From positions 822,416 through 886,415 of the forward strand of contig NZ_JAJGSX010000003.1 in the NCBI RefSeq assembly GCF_021245725.1: 64,000 nt of DNA, read 5' to 3'. Shown one piece after another: positions 23,054-32,396 of this stretch. The notes beneath the pieces were generated by a model, which worked only from the letters and a program-made list of their open reading frames with translations, was not told the DNA's origin and ran no database searches. Origin of the DNA: Pseudonocardia sp. TRM90224. Lineage in GTDB: Bacteria; Actinomycetota; Actinomycetes; Mycobacteriales; Pseudonocardiaceae. Positions within the stretch are counted from its first letter, which is position 1, and the number at the start of each line of letters is the position of its first letter. Position numbers and translations under genes: made by a program.

Positions 23054-24415
23054 GTGACGCCTCCCGGTCCCGACGATCCCACGCGGCCCAACCCCGCCCA
23101 GGATCCGCGGACGGGAGCGATCGCGGCCGGCCCGGACGCGCCCACGCGCATGCTCGCCGGCGCCCGCCGCCGCCTGCGCGGGGCGCTGGCCGACACGCGC
23201 CCGCTGCGCACCGACTCGTACCGGCGGCTGTGGCTCGCCGGCATCGTGACCGTGATCGGCTCGCAGCTCTCCGTCGTCGCCGTCCCGACGCAGATCTACG
23301 ACCTCACCGGTTCGTCCGCGTACGTCGGGCTGACCGGGCTCTTCGGGCTGGTCCCGCTCGTCGTGTTCGGCCTGTGGGGCGGCGCCATCGCCGACGTCGT
23401 CGACCGCAGGGTGCTGCTGCTCGTCACCGGTGCCGGCATCGCGGCGACGTCGCTCGCACTGTGGGTGACGGCCGCGAGCGGCGTCGGCGGGGTGTGGACG
23501 ATCCTCGGCCTGTACTCGGTGCAGACGGCGTTCCTCGCCGTGAACCAGCCGACGCGCAGCGCCGTCATCCCGCGCCTGCTGCCCGTCGAGCAGCTGCCGG
23601 CGGCGAACGCGCTGAACATGACGGTCCTGCAGGTCGGCGCGATCGCCGGCCCGCTGCTGGCCGGCGTCCTGATACCGGTGATCGGGCTGCCGACGCTGTA
23701 CCTGATCGACGCCGTCGCGCTGCTCGCGACGTTGTGGGCGACGTGGCGGCTGCCGTCGGTGCCGCCGGAGCGCAACCCGACGGGACGGCGGAAGGCCGGC
23801 GTCCGCGAGGTCGCCGCCGGGTTCCGCTACGCCGCAACGCACACCGTGCTGCTCGTGTCGTTCCTGATGGACGTGGTTGCGATGCTCGGCATGCCGCGCG
23901 TCGTCTTCCCCGAGATCTCGCACACCGTCTACGGCGATCCGCCGAGCGGCGGCATCGCGCTCGGGCTGCTGTTCGCCGCGATCCCCATCGGCATGGTCGC
24001 CGCCGGGCTGCTCTCGGGTTGGCTGCACCGCGTGCAGCGCCAAGGTGTCGCCGTCACGATCGCGATCTGCACCTGGGGCGTCGGCATCACGCTGTTCGGG
24101 CTGACCAACTCGCTGTTCCTCGCCGTGGTCTTCCTGGCGCTCGCCGGGGCCGGCGACATGGTCAGCGGGGTCTTCCGCTCCTCGATGCTGCAGTCCGTCG
24201 CGACCGACGAGATGCAGGGTCGGATGCAGGGCGTGTTCATCGTGGTCGTGGCGGGCGGGCCGCGGCTCGCCGACCTCTGGCACGGCCCGGCGGCCGCCGC
24301 GATCGGGCCCGGGCCGGCGTCCGCGGTCGGTGGTGTGCTGGTGATCGTGCTGGCCGTGGTGGTGGTGCTGGTCTTCCCCCTGTTCTGGAGGTACCGCGCA
24401 CCGACCGGTTCATGA
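23054..24415 (+). CDS. MFS transporter, EntS-like exporter
   Basis: A 453-residue MFS protein of the EntS/DHA3 type (enterobactin exporter-like), with about 12 helices after a hydrophilic Pro-rich N-terminus of ~45 residues. The motif GGAIADVVDRRVLLL in the loop after helix 2 and PTRSAVIPRLLP are typical for this branch. It may export a siderophore or drug, but no iron box is seen at its start. GTG 23054 lies 19 bases after a MITE-like element, so part of its promoter may be element DNA. Confidence 0.85.
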   Translation: MTPPGPDDPTRPNPAQDPRTGAIAAGPDAPTRMLAGARRRLRGALADTRPLRTDSYRRLWLAGIVTVIGSQLSVVAVPTQIYDLTGSSAYVGLTGLFGLVPLVVFGLWGGAIADVVDRRVLLLVTGAGIAATSLALWVTAASGVGGVWTILGLYSVQTAFLAVNQPTRSAVIPRLLPVEQLPAANALNMTVLQVGAIAGPLLAGVLIPVIGLPTLYLIDAVALLATLWATWRLPSVPPERNPTGRRKAGVREVAAGFRYAATHTVLLVSFLMDVVAMLGMPRVVFPEISHTVYGDPPSGGIALGLLFAAIPIGMVAAGLLSGWLHRVQRQGVAVTIAICTWGVGITLFGLTNSLFLAVVFLALAGAGDMVSGVFRSSMLQSVATDEMQGRMQGVFIVVVAGGPRLADLWHGPAAAAIGPGPASAVGGVLVIVLAVVVVLVFPLFWRYRAPTGS

Positions 24416-24448
24416 TTGTTTCGATCGGGAATCAGCACCCTCCCAGCG

Positions 24449-24464
24449 GGTGACGGGCGTCACC
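24449..24464. promoter_or_regulatory. Dyad GGTGAC-N4-GTCACC upstream of permease
   Basis: Perfect inverted repeat 20 bases before the start of the amino acid permease (24485). It could be an operator or a weak hairpin. No factor is recognised. Confidence 0.3.
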
Positions 24465-24484
24465 GCGTCCGTCACCATCGGGGG

Positions 24485-25852
24485 ATGACGGATGTGAGCA
24501 CAGTCACCGGCCAGCCTCCGCTCAAGCGGGCTATCGGGCCGAAGTTGCTGCTGTTCTTCGTGGTGGGGGACATCCTCGGTACCGGCATCTACGCGCTGAC
24601 CGGCTCGGTGGCCGGCGTCATCGGCGGCGCGCTGTGGATCCCGTTCCTGTTGGCGTTCATCGTCGCCTTCATCACGGCGTTCAGCTATCTGGAGCTGGTG
24701 GGCAAGTACCCACGTGCTGCGGGCGCCGCGCTCTACACGCACAAGGCGTTCGGCATCAACTTCCTGACGTTCATGGTCACGTTCACCGTGATGTCGTCGG
24801 GGATCACGTCGGCGGCCTCGGCGGCGAAGGCGTTCGGCGACACCTACCTGAAGCAGTTCATCGTGCTGCCGACGTGGGCCGTGGCCGCTGTCTTCATCCT
24901 CGGCCTCGCACTGATCAACTTCCGCGGTGTCGGCGAGTCGGTCAAGGCGAACGTCGTGCTGACCTGCATCGAGCTCTCCGGCCTGCTGCTGATCATCGGC
25001 GTCGGGCTCTACGCGGTCGCACGCGGCCAGGGTGAGCCCTCGCGCCTCATCGAGATCAACACCGGCACCCAGCCGGCGTTCTTCGCGATCACCGCGGCGA
25101 CCTCGCTCGCCTTCTTCGCGATGGTCGGGTTCGAGGACTCCGTCAACATGGCCGAGGAGTGCCACGACCCGGTGCGGATCTTCCCGAAAGCGATGCTCTG
25201 GGGGATGACCGCTGCCGCGACGATCTACGTGGCCGTGGCGATCCTGTCGTCGATGCTCGTGCCGACGGCCGACCTCGCCGCCGCCAAGAGCGATGCCCTC
25301 TTCCGCGTGCTGCAGGTCGGGGCCCCCGGCTTCCCGCTGGCGGTCTTCGCCGTGATCGGGCTGTTCGCCGTCGTCAACTCGGCGCTGATCAACATGCTGA
25401 TGGCGAGCCGGCTGCTGTACGGCATGTCGAACGAGCGGATCATCCCGACGATCTTCGGGCGGGTGCACGAGGGCCGGCGCACCCCGTGGGTCGCGATCGT
25501 GTTCACCAGCGTCATCGCGATCATCCTCGTGGCGAGCGCCGACATCTCCCTGCTCGGCGGCACGACGGCGTTGCTGCTGCTCGCGGTGTTCACGATCGTC
25601 AACATCGCGGTGCTGGTGCTGCGCAAGGACAAGGTCGAGCACGACCACTTCAAGGCGCCGAAGTGGACGCCGTGGGTGGGCATCGTCCTGTGCGGCTACC
25701 TCGTGACCCCGTTCGCCGGTGTCCCGTGGGACCGCTACCTCATCGCGATCATCCTGCTCGGTGTCGGCGTCGTGCTCTGGGTGATCAACTACTTCGTCGT
25801 CGGCAAGGTGAACGTCGACCCGGCCAAGCTCTCGAGCGCCGAGCCGGAGTAG
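24485..25852 (+). CDS. APC family amino acid permease
   Basis: A 455-residue transporter with 12 expected helices. The N-terminal GDILGTGIYALTGSVAG is the family's substrate-binding unwound helix region, and the helix 6 segment FFAMVGFEDSVNMAEE matches the cationic/neutral amino acid branch. ATG 24485 has GGGGG upstream. A clear hairpin (25892-25914) follows it. Confidence 0.92.
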   Translation: MTDVSTVTGQPPLKRAIGPKLLLFFVVGDILGTGIYALTGSVAGVIGGALWIPFLLAFIVAFITAFSYLELVGKYPRAAGAALYTHKAFGINFLTFMVTFTVMSSGITSAASAAKAFGDTYLKQFIVLPTWAVAAVFILGLALINFRGVGESVKANVVLTCIELSGLLLIIGVGLYAVARGQGEPSRLIEINTGTQPAFFAITAATSLAFFAMVGFEDSVNMAEECHDPVRIFPKAMLWGMTAAATIYVAVAILSSMLVPTADLAAAKSDALFRVLQVGAPGFPLAVFAVIGLFAVVNSALINMLMASRLLYGMSNERIIPTIFGRVHEGRRTPWVAIVFTSVIAIILVASADISLLGGTTALLLLAVFTIVNIAVLVLRKDKVEHDHFKAPKWTPWVGIVLCGYLVTPFAGVPWDRYLIAIILLGVGVVLWVINYFVVGKVNVDPAKLSSAEPE

Positions 25853-25891
25853 TCAGGCAAACCCTGGCGACATCAGCGACATCACAGGCTC

Positions 25892-25914
25892 CAGCGGGCG
25901 CGACACGCCCGCTG
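25892..25914 (+). terminator. Hairpin terminator after amino acid permease
   Basis: CAGCGGGCG and CGCCCGCTG form a perfect 9-bp stem with a five-base loop (CGACA), 39 bases after the permease stop and before the gltA promoter region. Confidence 0.65.
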
Positions 25915-25924
25915 AGCACTAGCG

Positions 25925-25945
25925 TTGTGCGCAACAAACGCACAA
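25925..25945. promoter_or_regulatory. Dyad TTGTGCG-N7-CGCACAA upstream of gltA
   Basis: Perfect 7-7-7 inverted repeat, 24 bases before the gltA start codon, in a position suiting a repressor or activator of citrate synthase. Corynebacterial gltA is known to be controlled by RamA/RamB/GlxR, but this sequence is not an obvious match to those sites. Confidence 0.45.
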
Positions 25946-25969
25946 ACCTGAGTGTGAGGGAACCTCCAC

Positions 25970-27268
25970 ATGGCCGACGAGAAAACCACCGCTGTCCTGC
26001 ACCACCCCGGCGGTGAGCACGAGATGCAGATCAGCAGCGCCGCCGAGGGAGCGTCCGCCTTCGACATCTCGAAGCTGCTGCCCTCGACAGGGCTTGTCAC
26101 ACTCGATTCCGGCTACGGGAACACCGCCTCGTGCTCTTCCGCGATCACCTACATCGACGGCGACGCGGGGATCCTGCGTTACCGCGGGTACCCGATCGAC
26201 CAGCTCGCCGAGAACTCCACGTTCCTCGAGACGAGCTACCTGCTGATCTACGGGGAGCTGCCGTCGAAATCGGAGCTCGAGGCGTTCACCACGAAGATCA
26301 GCCGGCACACGCTGCTGCACGAGGACCTGAAACGGTTCTTCGACGGCTTCCCGCGTGACGCGCACCCGATGCCGGTGCTCTCCAGCGCCGTCAGCGCGTT
26401 GTCGACCTTCTACCAGGACAGCCTCGACCCCTTCGACTCCGACGCCGTCGAGCTGTCCACCGTCCGCCTTCTCGCCAAGGTCCCGACGATCGCGGCGTAC
26501 GCCTACAAGAAGTCGGTCGGCCAGCCGTTCCTCTACCCCGACAACTCGATCGGGCTGGTGGAGAACTTCCTGCGGCTGACGTTCGGGTTCCCGGCCGAGC
26601 CGTACGAGGTCGATCCCGATTTCGTCCGTGCGCTCGACGTGCTGCTGATCCTGCACGCCGATCACGAGCAGAACTGCTCGACCTCGACGGTCCGGCTGGT
26701 CGGCTCGTCGCACGCCAACCTCTTCGCGAGCATCTCCGCTGGGATAAATGCCCTCTTCGGGCCGCTGCACGGCGGCGCGAACCAGGCGGTGCTGGAGATG
26801 CTGCAGCGCATCCGCGACGAGGAGAACGGCGACGTCGAGAAGTTCGTCGAGCGCGTGAAGAACAAGGAGAAGGGCGCCCGCCTGATGGGCTTCGGGCACC
26901 GGGTCTACAAGAACTACGACCCGCGCGCGAAGATCGTCAAGCAGAGCGCCGACGAGATCCTCAAGAAGCTCGGCGTGACCGACCCGCTGCTCGACATCGC
27001 GAAGCAGCTGGAGGAGAAGGCGCTCGCCGACGACTACTTCATCGAGCGCAAGCTCTACCCGAACGTCGACTTCTACACCGGCGTCATCTACCGGGCGATG
27101 GGCTTCCCGACCAAGATGTTCACGGTGCTGTTCGCGCTCGGCCGGCTGCCCGGCTGGATCGCGCAGTGGCGCGAGATGATCAACGACCCGACCACGAAGA
27201 TCGGCCGCCCGCGGCAGCTGTACATCGGCGCCACCGAGCGCGAGTACGTGTCGATGTCGAACCGCTGA
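25970..27268 (+). CDS. gltA: Type II citrate synthase GltA
   Basis: A 432-residue citrate synthase condensing oxaloacetate with acetyl-CoA, the entry step of the TCA cycle. Active-site regions are ADHEQNCSTSTVR, GPLHGGANQAV and MGFGHRVYKNYDPRA. The long N-terminal beta domain (SGYGNTASCSSAITYIDGD) is the type II mark, which separates it from the short CitA paralogue at 20739. ATG 25970 follows GAGGGAACCTCC. It is the counterpart of M. tuberculosis gltA2 (Rv0896). A family A hairpin starts two bases after the stop. Confidence 0.96.
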   Translation: MADEKTTAVLHHPGGEHEMQISSAAEGASAFDISKLLPSTGLVTLDSGYGNTASCSSAITYIDGDAGILRYRGYPIDQLAENSTFLETSYLLIYGELPSKSELEAFTTKISRHTLLHEDLKRFFDGFPRDAHPMPVLSSAVSALSTFYQDSLDPFDSDAVELSTVRLLAKVPTIAAYAYKKSVGQPFLYPDNSIGLVENFLRLTFGFPAEPYEVDPDFVRALDVLLILHADHEQNCSTSTVRLVGSSHANLFASISAGINALFGPLHGGANQAVLEMLQRIRDEENGDVEKFVERVKNKEKGARLMGFGHRVYKNYDPRAKIVKQSADEILKKLGVTDPLLDIAKQLEEKALADDYFIERKLYPNVDFYTGVIYRAMGFPTKMFTVLFALGRLPGWIAQWREMINDPTTKIGRPRQLYIGATEREYVSMSNR

Positions 27269-27270
27269 CG

Positions 27271-27340
27271 AACTTCCCCACCGTTTTGCCAACTTGCACG
27301 CCTTTCAGGGTGTGCAAGTAGGCAAAACGGTGGGGAAGTT
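27271..27340. repeat. Hairpin repeat family A, subtype 2 (copy A2-4)
   Basis: The arms are AACTTCCCCACCGTTTTG and CAAAACGGTGGGGAAGTT. It lies between the codirectional gltA and photolyase genes, two bases after the gltA stop. Confidence 0.9.
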
Positions 27341-27391
27341 TCGTGGGCGCGCCGTGCTGCGGGGTGGTGGAGGCGCGGCTAGCTTCGGGCG

Positions 27392-28762
27392 ATGGGTACG
27401 ACCGCTGTCGTCTGGTTCAGGCGTGATCTCCGGGTGCGCGATCAGCCGATCTTCCTCGCCGCCGCCGATGCGGCGGACTCCGCGGTTGCGCTGTTCGTGC
27501 TGGATCCCGCGCTGCTCGGGCCGGCGGGTGGGGCCAGGCTGACGTTCCTGTACCGCACGCTGCGCTCGCTCGACGCCGCGCTCGGCGGCAAGCTGCACGT
27601 CGTCGAGGGTGACCCGGCCGAGGTGGTGCCGGCGGTCGCGCGTGCGGTCGGGGCGGCGACGGTGCACGTCGCCGCCGACTACGGCCCGTACGGCACCCGT
27701 CGGGACGAGGCGGTAGAGCAGGCGCTCGCCGACGACGGCCGCGAGCTGGTCCGCACCGGCTCGCCCTACGCCGTCGCGCCGGGACGGGTGCGCAAGACCG
27801 ACGGCGGCGCGTTCCGCGTGTTCACCCCGTACCGCAGGGCGTGGGACGAGCACGGCTGGCGCGGGCCGGCGCAGACCGACACCGGCACCGTCGAGTGGCT
27901 CGACCACAACGGCGGCGTGGCCATCCCGGACGACGTGCCCGTCGCCGCCGACCTCCCGGAGGCCACCGAGGAGGCCGCGCACGAGCGGTGGCAGGAGTTC
28001 GTCGACGACGGCGTCGCCCACTACGGCGACGAGCGGAACCGACCCGACCGCGACGGCACCTCGCGGATGTCGGTGTACCTCAAGTTCGGCCTGATCCACC
28101 CCAGGACGATGCTCGCCGACCTCGTGCGGCGCCGCTCCGGATCGGCGCAGGTCTACCGCACCGAGATCGCGTGGCGGGAGTTCTACGCCGACATCCTGTT
28201 CCAGCGCCCCGACTCCGCCCGGAAGAACTACGACACCGCCTTCGACGCGCTGCCGCTCGCTTCCGGGAAGGCCGCGGACGCGCACTTCGAGGCGTGGTGC
28301 GAGGGCCGCACCGGATTCCCGATCGTCGACGCCGGAATGCGCCAGCTGCGTGCGCAGGCGTGGATGCACAACCGCGTCCGGATGATCGTCGCCAGCTTCC
28401 TCGTGAAGGATCTGCACCTGCCGTGGTGGTGGGGCGCCCACCACTTCATGCAGCTGCTCGTCGACGGCGACCTGGCCTCCAACCAGCACGGATGGCAGTG
28501 GACGGCCGGCAGCGGCACCGACGCGTCGCCGTACTTCCGGGTGTTCAACCCGATCACCCAGGGCGAGAAGTTCGATCCCGACGGCGCGTACGTCCGGCGG
28601 TTCGTCCCGGAGCTCGCTGGCGTCCAGGGCAAGGCCGTGCACCAGCCCTGGAACCTGCCCGACGGCATTCCCGACGGATATCCCGAGCCGATCGTCGATC
28701 ACAAGGCGGAACGCCTCGAAGCGCTCGCGCGCTACGAGGCCGTCAAATCCGCACGTAGTTGA
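27392..28762 (+). CDS. phr: Deoxyribodipyrimidine photolyase
   Basis: A 456-residue class I CPD photolyase that repairs UV dimers using FAD and light. The N-terminal alpha/beta antenna domain begins [17 protein letters not shown]. The FAD-binding half carries [40 protein letters not shown] and the [18 protein letters not shown] segment. ATG 27392 gives the normal start. It is probably monocistronic, between two hairpin or intergenic regions. Confidence 0.93.
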   Translation: MGTTAVVWFRRDLRVRDQPIFLAAADAADSAVALFVLDPALLGPAGGARLTFLYRTLRSLDAALGGKLHVVEGDPAEVVPAVARAVGAATVHVAADYGPYGTRRDEAVEQALADDGRELVRTGSPYAVAPGRVRKTDGGAFRVFTPYRRAWDEHGWRGPAQTDTGTVEWLDHNGGVAIPDDVPVAADLPEATEEAAHERWQEFVDDGVAHYGDERNRPDRDGTSRMSVYLKFGLIHPRTMLADLVRRRSGSAQVYRTEIAWREFYADILFQRPDSARKNYDTAFDALPLASGKAADAHFEAWCEGRTGFPIVDAGMRQLRAQAWMHNRVRMIVASFLVKDLHLPWWWGAHHFMQLLVDGDLASNQHGWQWTAGSGTDASPYFRVFNPITQGEKFDPDGAYVRRFVPELAGVQGKAVHQPWNLPDGIPDGYPEPIVDHKAERLEALARYEAVKSARS

Positions 28763-28773
28763 CGGGTGGGCGA

Positions 28774-28802
28774 TTGCTCCCTGTGCGGGTCGGGAATACT
28801 TT
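28774..28802 (+). promoter_or_regulatory. Candidate promoter for the sunset-domain gene
   Basis: TTGCTC (28774-28779), a 17-base spacer and TACTTT (28797-28802), 28 bases before ATG 28831. Confidence 0.35.
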
Positions 28803-28830
28803 CGGTGACTTCGAGGGAGAGGGATGGGTC

Positions 28831-29355
28831 ATGGCTGAGGACTCGACGCCCCGTCGCCGCCGTCGCGGGTGGGCCGTCCTCCTGGTGGTGGCGGGCGCCG
28901 GCGGGTGGTACCTGTGGTCGCGCCGGACCGCCGCGGCCGACGTCAGCCCGTGGCCGGAACGGGAGCCCGTCCGCGTGGTCCCGCCGGCTGGGTCGACGGG
29001 TGCATCGACGAACGGCGCTGTGCGGACCGAGGCGCGGCCCGCCGCCGAGCCCGTGCCGGCAGCGACCCCGAAGCCCTCGCCGAGACCGCGGCCCAAGGCG
29101 GAGCCGAAGGCCAAGAGCGAGCCGAAGCCCCAGCCGATCGCCGCGACACCCGAGGGTGGCGCTCCGGCCGGTCCGGACGGTGCCGCCCCCGGCCCTGAGT
29201 ACACGATCAAGGGCAACGCGGGCTCGATGCTCTTCCACCCGCCGAGCAGCCCGTACTACAAGCGCACGAAGGCGGAGGTGTGGTTCCGCACCCCGGAGGA
29301 GGCCACCGCCGCCGGCTTCACGGAATGGACGCCGAAGAAGCGCGCGAGCAAGTAG
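28831..29355 (+). CDS. Membrane-anchored sunset-domain protein
   Basis: A 174-residue protein with an N-terminal basic stretch and one membrane helix (about residues 13-30). A low-complexity Pro/Ala/Lys/Glu linker follows to about 125. The C-terminal domain ([20 protein letters not shown]...[15 protein letters not shown]) matches the 'sunset' domain found in actinobacteria, for example at the end of ArfC-like proteins. The domain is extracellular by topology, and its function is unknown. ATG 28831 has GAGGGAGAGGG upstream. The neighbouring two-component genes converge on it. Confidence 0.8.
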   Translation: MAEDSTPRRRRRGWAVLLVVAGAGGWYLWSRRTAAADVSPWPEREPVRVVPPAGSTGASTNGAVRTEARPAAEPVPAATPKPSPRPRPKAEPKAKSEPKPQPIAATPEGGAPAGPDGAAPGPEYTIKGNAGSMLFHPPSSPYYKRTKAEVWFRTPEEATAAGFTEWTPKKRASK

Positions 29356-29374
29356 CGGGCGCGCCGGGCCGTCG

Positions 29375-30058
29375 TCAGGAAGGCTCGACGAGCCGGTGCT
29401 GATAGGCCAGCGCGACGAGCTGCGCCCTGTCGCGGGCGCCGAGCTTGGTCATGGCACGGCTGACGTGGGTCTTCGCGGTGGCGTGGCTGATGGTGAGAGC
29501 TGCGGCGATGTCGGAGTTGCTCATGCCCTGGGCGACGAGCCCGACGACCTGCCTCTCGCGGGTGGTGAGCTGCTCCAGCGCGCGGGGGTCGAGGCGTGGG
29601 GGCGTCCGCTCGACGAGCCGGGCGATCAGCCGCCGGGTCAGGCCCGGCGACAGCAGCGCTTCGCCGCCGCTGACGACGCGGATCCCGGCCAGGAGCTGCC
29701 GGGGTTCGGTGTTCTTGATCAGGAAACCGGCGGCGCCGGCGCCGAGCGCCTCGATGACGTACTCGTCGTGGTCGAACGTGGTCAGGATGAGCACGTGGAC
29801 ACCGGCCAGCTCGGGGTCGGCCGCGATCTGCTGGGTGGCGCTCAACCCGTCGACGCCGGGCATCCGGATGTCCATGAGCACGACGTCGGGGCGGGTCTCC
29901 TTGGCCAGCCGCACCGCGGCGGCCCCGTCGGCCGCCTCGCCGACCACGACCATGCCGGGCTCGGTGTCGATGAGCACGCGGAAGCCGCCGCGGACGAGGG
30001 CCTCGTCGTCGGCGATCAGCACGCGGATGGGCTCGGTCGCCGAGCCGGGTGGGTGCAT
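29375..30058 (-). CDS. LuxR-family response regulator
   Basis: A 227-residue NarL/FixJ-type regulator. The receiver domain has Asp18/Asp19 and phospho-acceptor Asp63 (LMDIRMPGVDG). The C-terminal LuxR HTH (about 160-220; LTTRERQVVGLVAQGMSNSDIAAALTI) binds DNA. The partner kinase gene lies directly upstream (seven-base gap) on the same strand. ATG 30058. Target genes are unknown. It could act on the kinase operon or neighbours. Confidence 0.95.
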   Translation of the reverse strand: MHPPGSATEPIRVLIADDEALVRGGFRVLIDTEPGMVVVGEAADGAAAVRLAKETRPDVVLMDIRMPGVDGLSATQQIAADPELAGVHVLILTTFDHDEYVIEALGAGAAGFLIKNTEPRQLLAGIRVVSGGEALLSPGLTRRLIARLVERTPPRLDPRALEQLTTRERQVVGLVAQGMSNSDIAAALTISHATAKTHVSRAMTKLGARDRAQLVALAYQHRLVEPS

Positions 30059-30065
30059 GCGGACA

Positions 30066-31268
30066 TCATCGCCGGGGCGGCACCGGCAGCTCGGCGCGCA
30101 CTTCGAATCCGCCGTCCGGGTGCGGGGCCGCGGTGAGCCGACCCGACAACGCGCGGGCGCGCTCGCGCATCCCGTCGATGCCGTGCCCGTCGGTGCCGTG
30201 CCCGTCGGCGCCGCTCACGCCGGGGCCGTCGTCGAGGATCTGGATGAGCAGTCGCGAGGGCTCGTGCGTCACCGCGAGCCGCACGGTGCGCGCGTCAGCG
30301 TGGCGCAGCACGTTGGTGAGCGCCTCCTGGATGATCCGGTAGGCGGCGAGGTCGACCGGCGCGGGCAGGCGCCGGGGATCGCCCTCGACGTCCAGGTCGA
30401 CCCGCAGCCCCGCGGCCGCCGCGGTGTCGATCAGATCGGCGAGCCGGTGCAGCCCGTTGCGGGGCTCGCGCGGGTGCTCGGGCTCCTCGCTCGTCACGTC
30501 GGTGCGCAGGACGCCGAGGATGGTCCGGACGTCGATCAGGCCCTCGTCGCAGACCTTCTTGATCGTGGTCAGCGCCTCGCGAGCCTGCTCGGGGCGCTCC
30601 TCGACGACGTGCAGGCCCACCCCGGCCTGCACGCTGATCGTGGCCATGGTGTGCCCGAACACGTCATGCAGTTCGCGCGCGATGCGCAGCCGCTCCTCCG
30701 CTGCGAGCCGGCCCGCCCGGTCCTCGCGGTTCTGGGTCTCCCTCAGCAGCCGGGTCCGGGTGGCCGCGAGCACCGCTCGGTGGTAGCCGACGGCCGCGCC
30801 GGCGCTGGCCGCGGTGGCGACCAGCAGCACGGCCTCGGGGACTACGCCGGCGGTCGTGGTGTCGCCGGCCACCACCCGGATCGTGAGTACCGCGATCGTC
30901 GCGGTGGGCACGGCGGCCGCGAGCCCCCACCGCCAGCCCCGGTGCGCAGCGAGCGTGTAGCAGCTGATCAGCGGGGCCACCGTGATCAGCCGCCCGGGAT
31001 AGGCAGCGAGGAACCAGGCGACCGGGACGGCATTGAGCAGGATCAGCGCTGCGACCTGGTACCGGCGGCGCACCGCGACCGCGGCCACCACCACGACGGC
31101 GAGGGCGACCGCCCCGCCGTCCAGCGGGCGAGGGGCCGCCGTCACCACCGGCCCGACACCGACGGACGCGGCGACGAGGATCGCGAGCGCCACCACCCCG
31201 CCGAGTGCCGCGTCGGCGGCGGCCGGCCGCAGCGCGCCGCGGCGGGCCGGCTCACGCGTGGTGTTCAC
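30066..31268 (-). CDS. Sensor histidine kinase, NarL-type partner
   Basis: A 400-residue membrane kinase with four to six hydrophobic helices in the first ~170 residues, then a HisKA_3 dimerisation domain (RIARELHDVFGHTMATISVQAG with the phospho-histidine) and an ATPase domain with DDGPGVSGADG and GIDGMRERA. GTG 31268 is the start. It signals to the response regulator encoded just downstream. The stimulus is unknown, though such kinases commonly sense envelope stress. Confidence 0.94.
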   Translation of the reverse strand: MNTTREPARRGALRPAAADAALGGVVALAILVAASVGVGPVVTAAPRPLDGGAVALAVVVVAAVAVRRRYQVAALILLNAVPVAWFLAAYPGRLITVAPLISCYTLAAHRGWRWGLAAAVPTATIAVLTIRVVAGDTTTAGVVPEAVLLVATAASAGAAVGYHRAVLAATRTRLLRETQNREDRAGRLAAEERLRIARELHDVFGHTMATISVQAGVGLHVVEERPEQAREALTTIKKVCDEGLIDVRTILGVLRTDVTSEEPEHPREPRNGLHRLADLIDTAAAAGLRVDLDVEGDPRRLPAPVDLAAYRIIQEALTNVLRHADARTVRLAVTHEPSRLLIQILDDGPGVSGADGHGTDGHGIDGMRERARALSGRLTAAPHPDGGFEVRAELPVPPRR

Positions 31269-31470
31269 GGACCCATCGTCGCGGCCGACCGGCGGCACCG
31301 CATCCACTGACGGGCGTGGCCCTCCACTACCGCGCCGGTAGCAGGTGGATACCACCAGCGGCGGACGGTACGCCGAGCGCGTCAGCCCGAAGACACCTCC
31401 GCGGCCCGACGCGCCGGCCCGTCCCGCCGCGCACGATCGCTGCCATCGTTCCGCCGACGAAGGGATCGTC

Positions 31471-31845
31471 ATGTTCATCGATCACATGGTCGCTGCCACC
31501 GGGGCCGTCCTGCTCGAAGCGCAGCTCGCCGCCCCTGCGGTGGGCGGGGGCTCCGGGCGACTCGGGGCCATTGCGGCCGGGCTCGTCGGGTTGGTCGGCG
31601 TGGTCGCCGGCGGGCTGGCGCTGGCCCGAGCCTGGGGGCGGATCGGTTCCGGCCGGTCCGGCGCCGCCGTGGCGTTCGTCGTGGGTCCGATCGGGATGGC
31701 GCTCGCCGGCCTGCACCTGGCGACCTCCACCGGTGGCATAGGGACCGGCAACGGGCGGGCCGGAGCCATCGTCGCGCTGGGGATCGGGCTGGTCGCCGTC
31801 GTGCTCGGCCGGCTCGCCGTGGCCCGATCGCGCCGCACGGGCTGA
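31471..31845 (+). CDS. DUF6223 small membrane protein
   Basis: A 124-residue protein with three to four hydrophobic helices and small Gly-rich turns (GRLGAIAAGLVGLVG, then GNGRAGAIVALGIGLV). This matches a family seen in Streptomyces and relatives (DUF6223). ATG 31471 follows GAAGGGATC. The function is unknown. It begins about 200 bases upstream-facing from the histidine kinase start, so it may be a target of that two-component system. Confidence 0.75.
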   Translation: MFIDHMVAATGAVLLEAQLAAPAVGGGSGRLGAIAAGLVGLVGVVAGGLALARAWGRIGSGRSGAAVAFVVGPIGMALAGLHLATSTGGIGTGNGRAGAIVALGIGLVAVVLGRLAVARSRRTG

Positions 31846-31853
31846 ACCGGTCG

Positions 31854-32378
31854 TCAGGCGTGCCCGACCCGCAGGCCGGGCCAGCGATCCGCCGCCCACC
31901 GCCCCCAGTCCGGGTGCGGCGGTGGTGGCTCGTCGAGCGGCGCGCCGTCGACCTCGTCCGGCTTCGGTTCCTCGAAGAGCATCCGGCCCTCGGCCAGCTC
32001 GGCGTCGGTGAGGTCGGGGCCGGCGCCGGTGAGCGCCCTGGCGCGCACGCGGCGCCGCTGCTCCTGCTCGTCGACGGCCAGGTACTCGACGTGGCACTCG
32101 ACCCCGGCCTGCGCCGCGAGCCAGCGCAGCGCCGTGCGCTCGTCGCGGCTCCAGAGCCCGAACTCGACGACGACCGGCGCCCCGGCCCGCAAGGCCGTGA
32201 TCCCGAGGTCGAGCAGCAGTCCCTCGAGGGTGTCGCGCAGGTCGCCGATGTGCAGCGTGCCGAGCAGCGGTGCGGCCCAGTCGTCGGGGCACAACCGCAG
32301 CGCCCCGTGGGCCTGGGCGATCTCCCGTGCCCTGGACGTCTTGCCGGCACCCGGCAGCCCGACGATCAACCAAAGCAC
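31854..32378 (-). CDS. Small P-loop kinase, zeta-toxin-like
   Basis: A 174-residue AAA/P-loop protein with Walker A GLPGAGKTSRA at residues 7-17 and a Leu-Cys-Pro-Asp-Asp stretch that follows the kinase strand. It resembles zeta-toxin/uridine-kinase-like phosphotransferases that are common in actinobacteria without toxin partners. No antitoxin-like gene is adjacent. It lies on the minus strand, converging on DUF6223 (eight-base gap) and 18 bases after the LAL regulator. The substrate is unknown. Confidence 0.8.
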   Translation of the reverse strand: MLWLIVGLPGAGKTSRAREIAQAHGALRLCPDDWAAPLLGTLHIGDLRDTLEGLLLDLGITALRAGAPVVVEFGLWSRDERTALRWLAAQAGVECHVEYLAVDEQEQRRRVRARALTGAGPDLTDAELAEGRMLFEEPKPDEVDGAPLDEPPPPHPDWGRWAADRWPGLRVGHA

Positions 32379-32396
32379 GACCGGACCCTACGGGAG

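Noticed and set aside
31854..32378. Zeta toxin of a toxin-antitoxin pair
   Set aside because: No antitoxin-sized gene beside it. Neighbours are a membrane protein and a large regulator.
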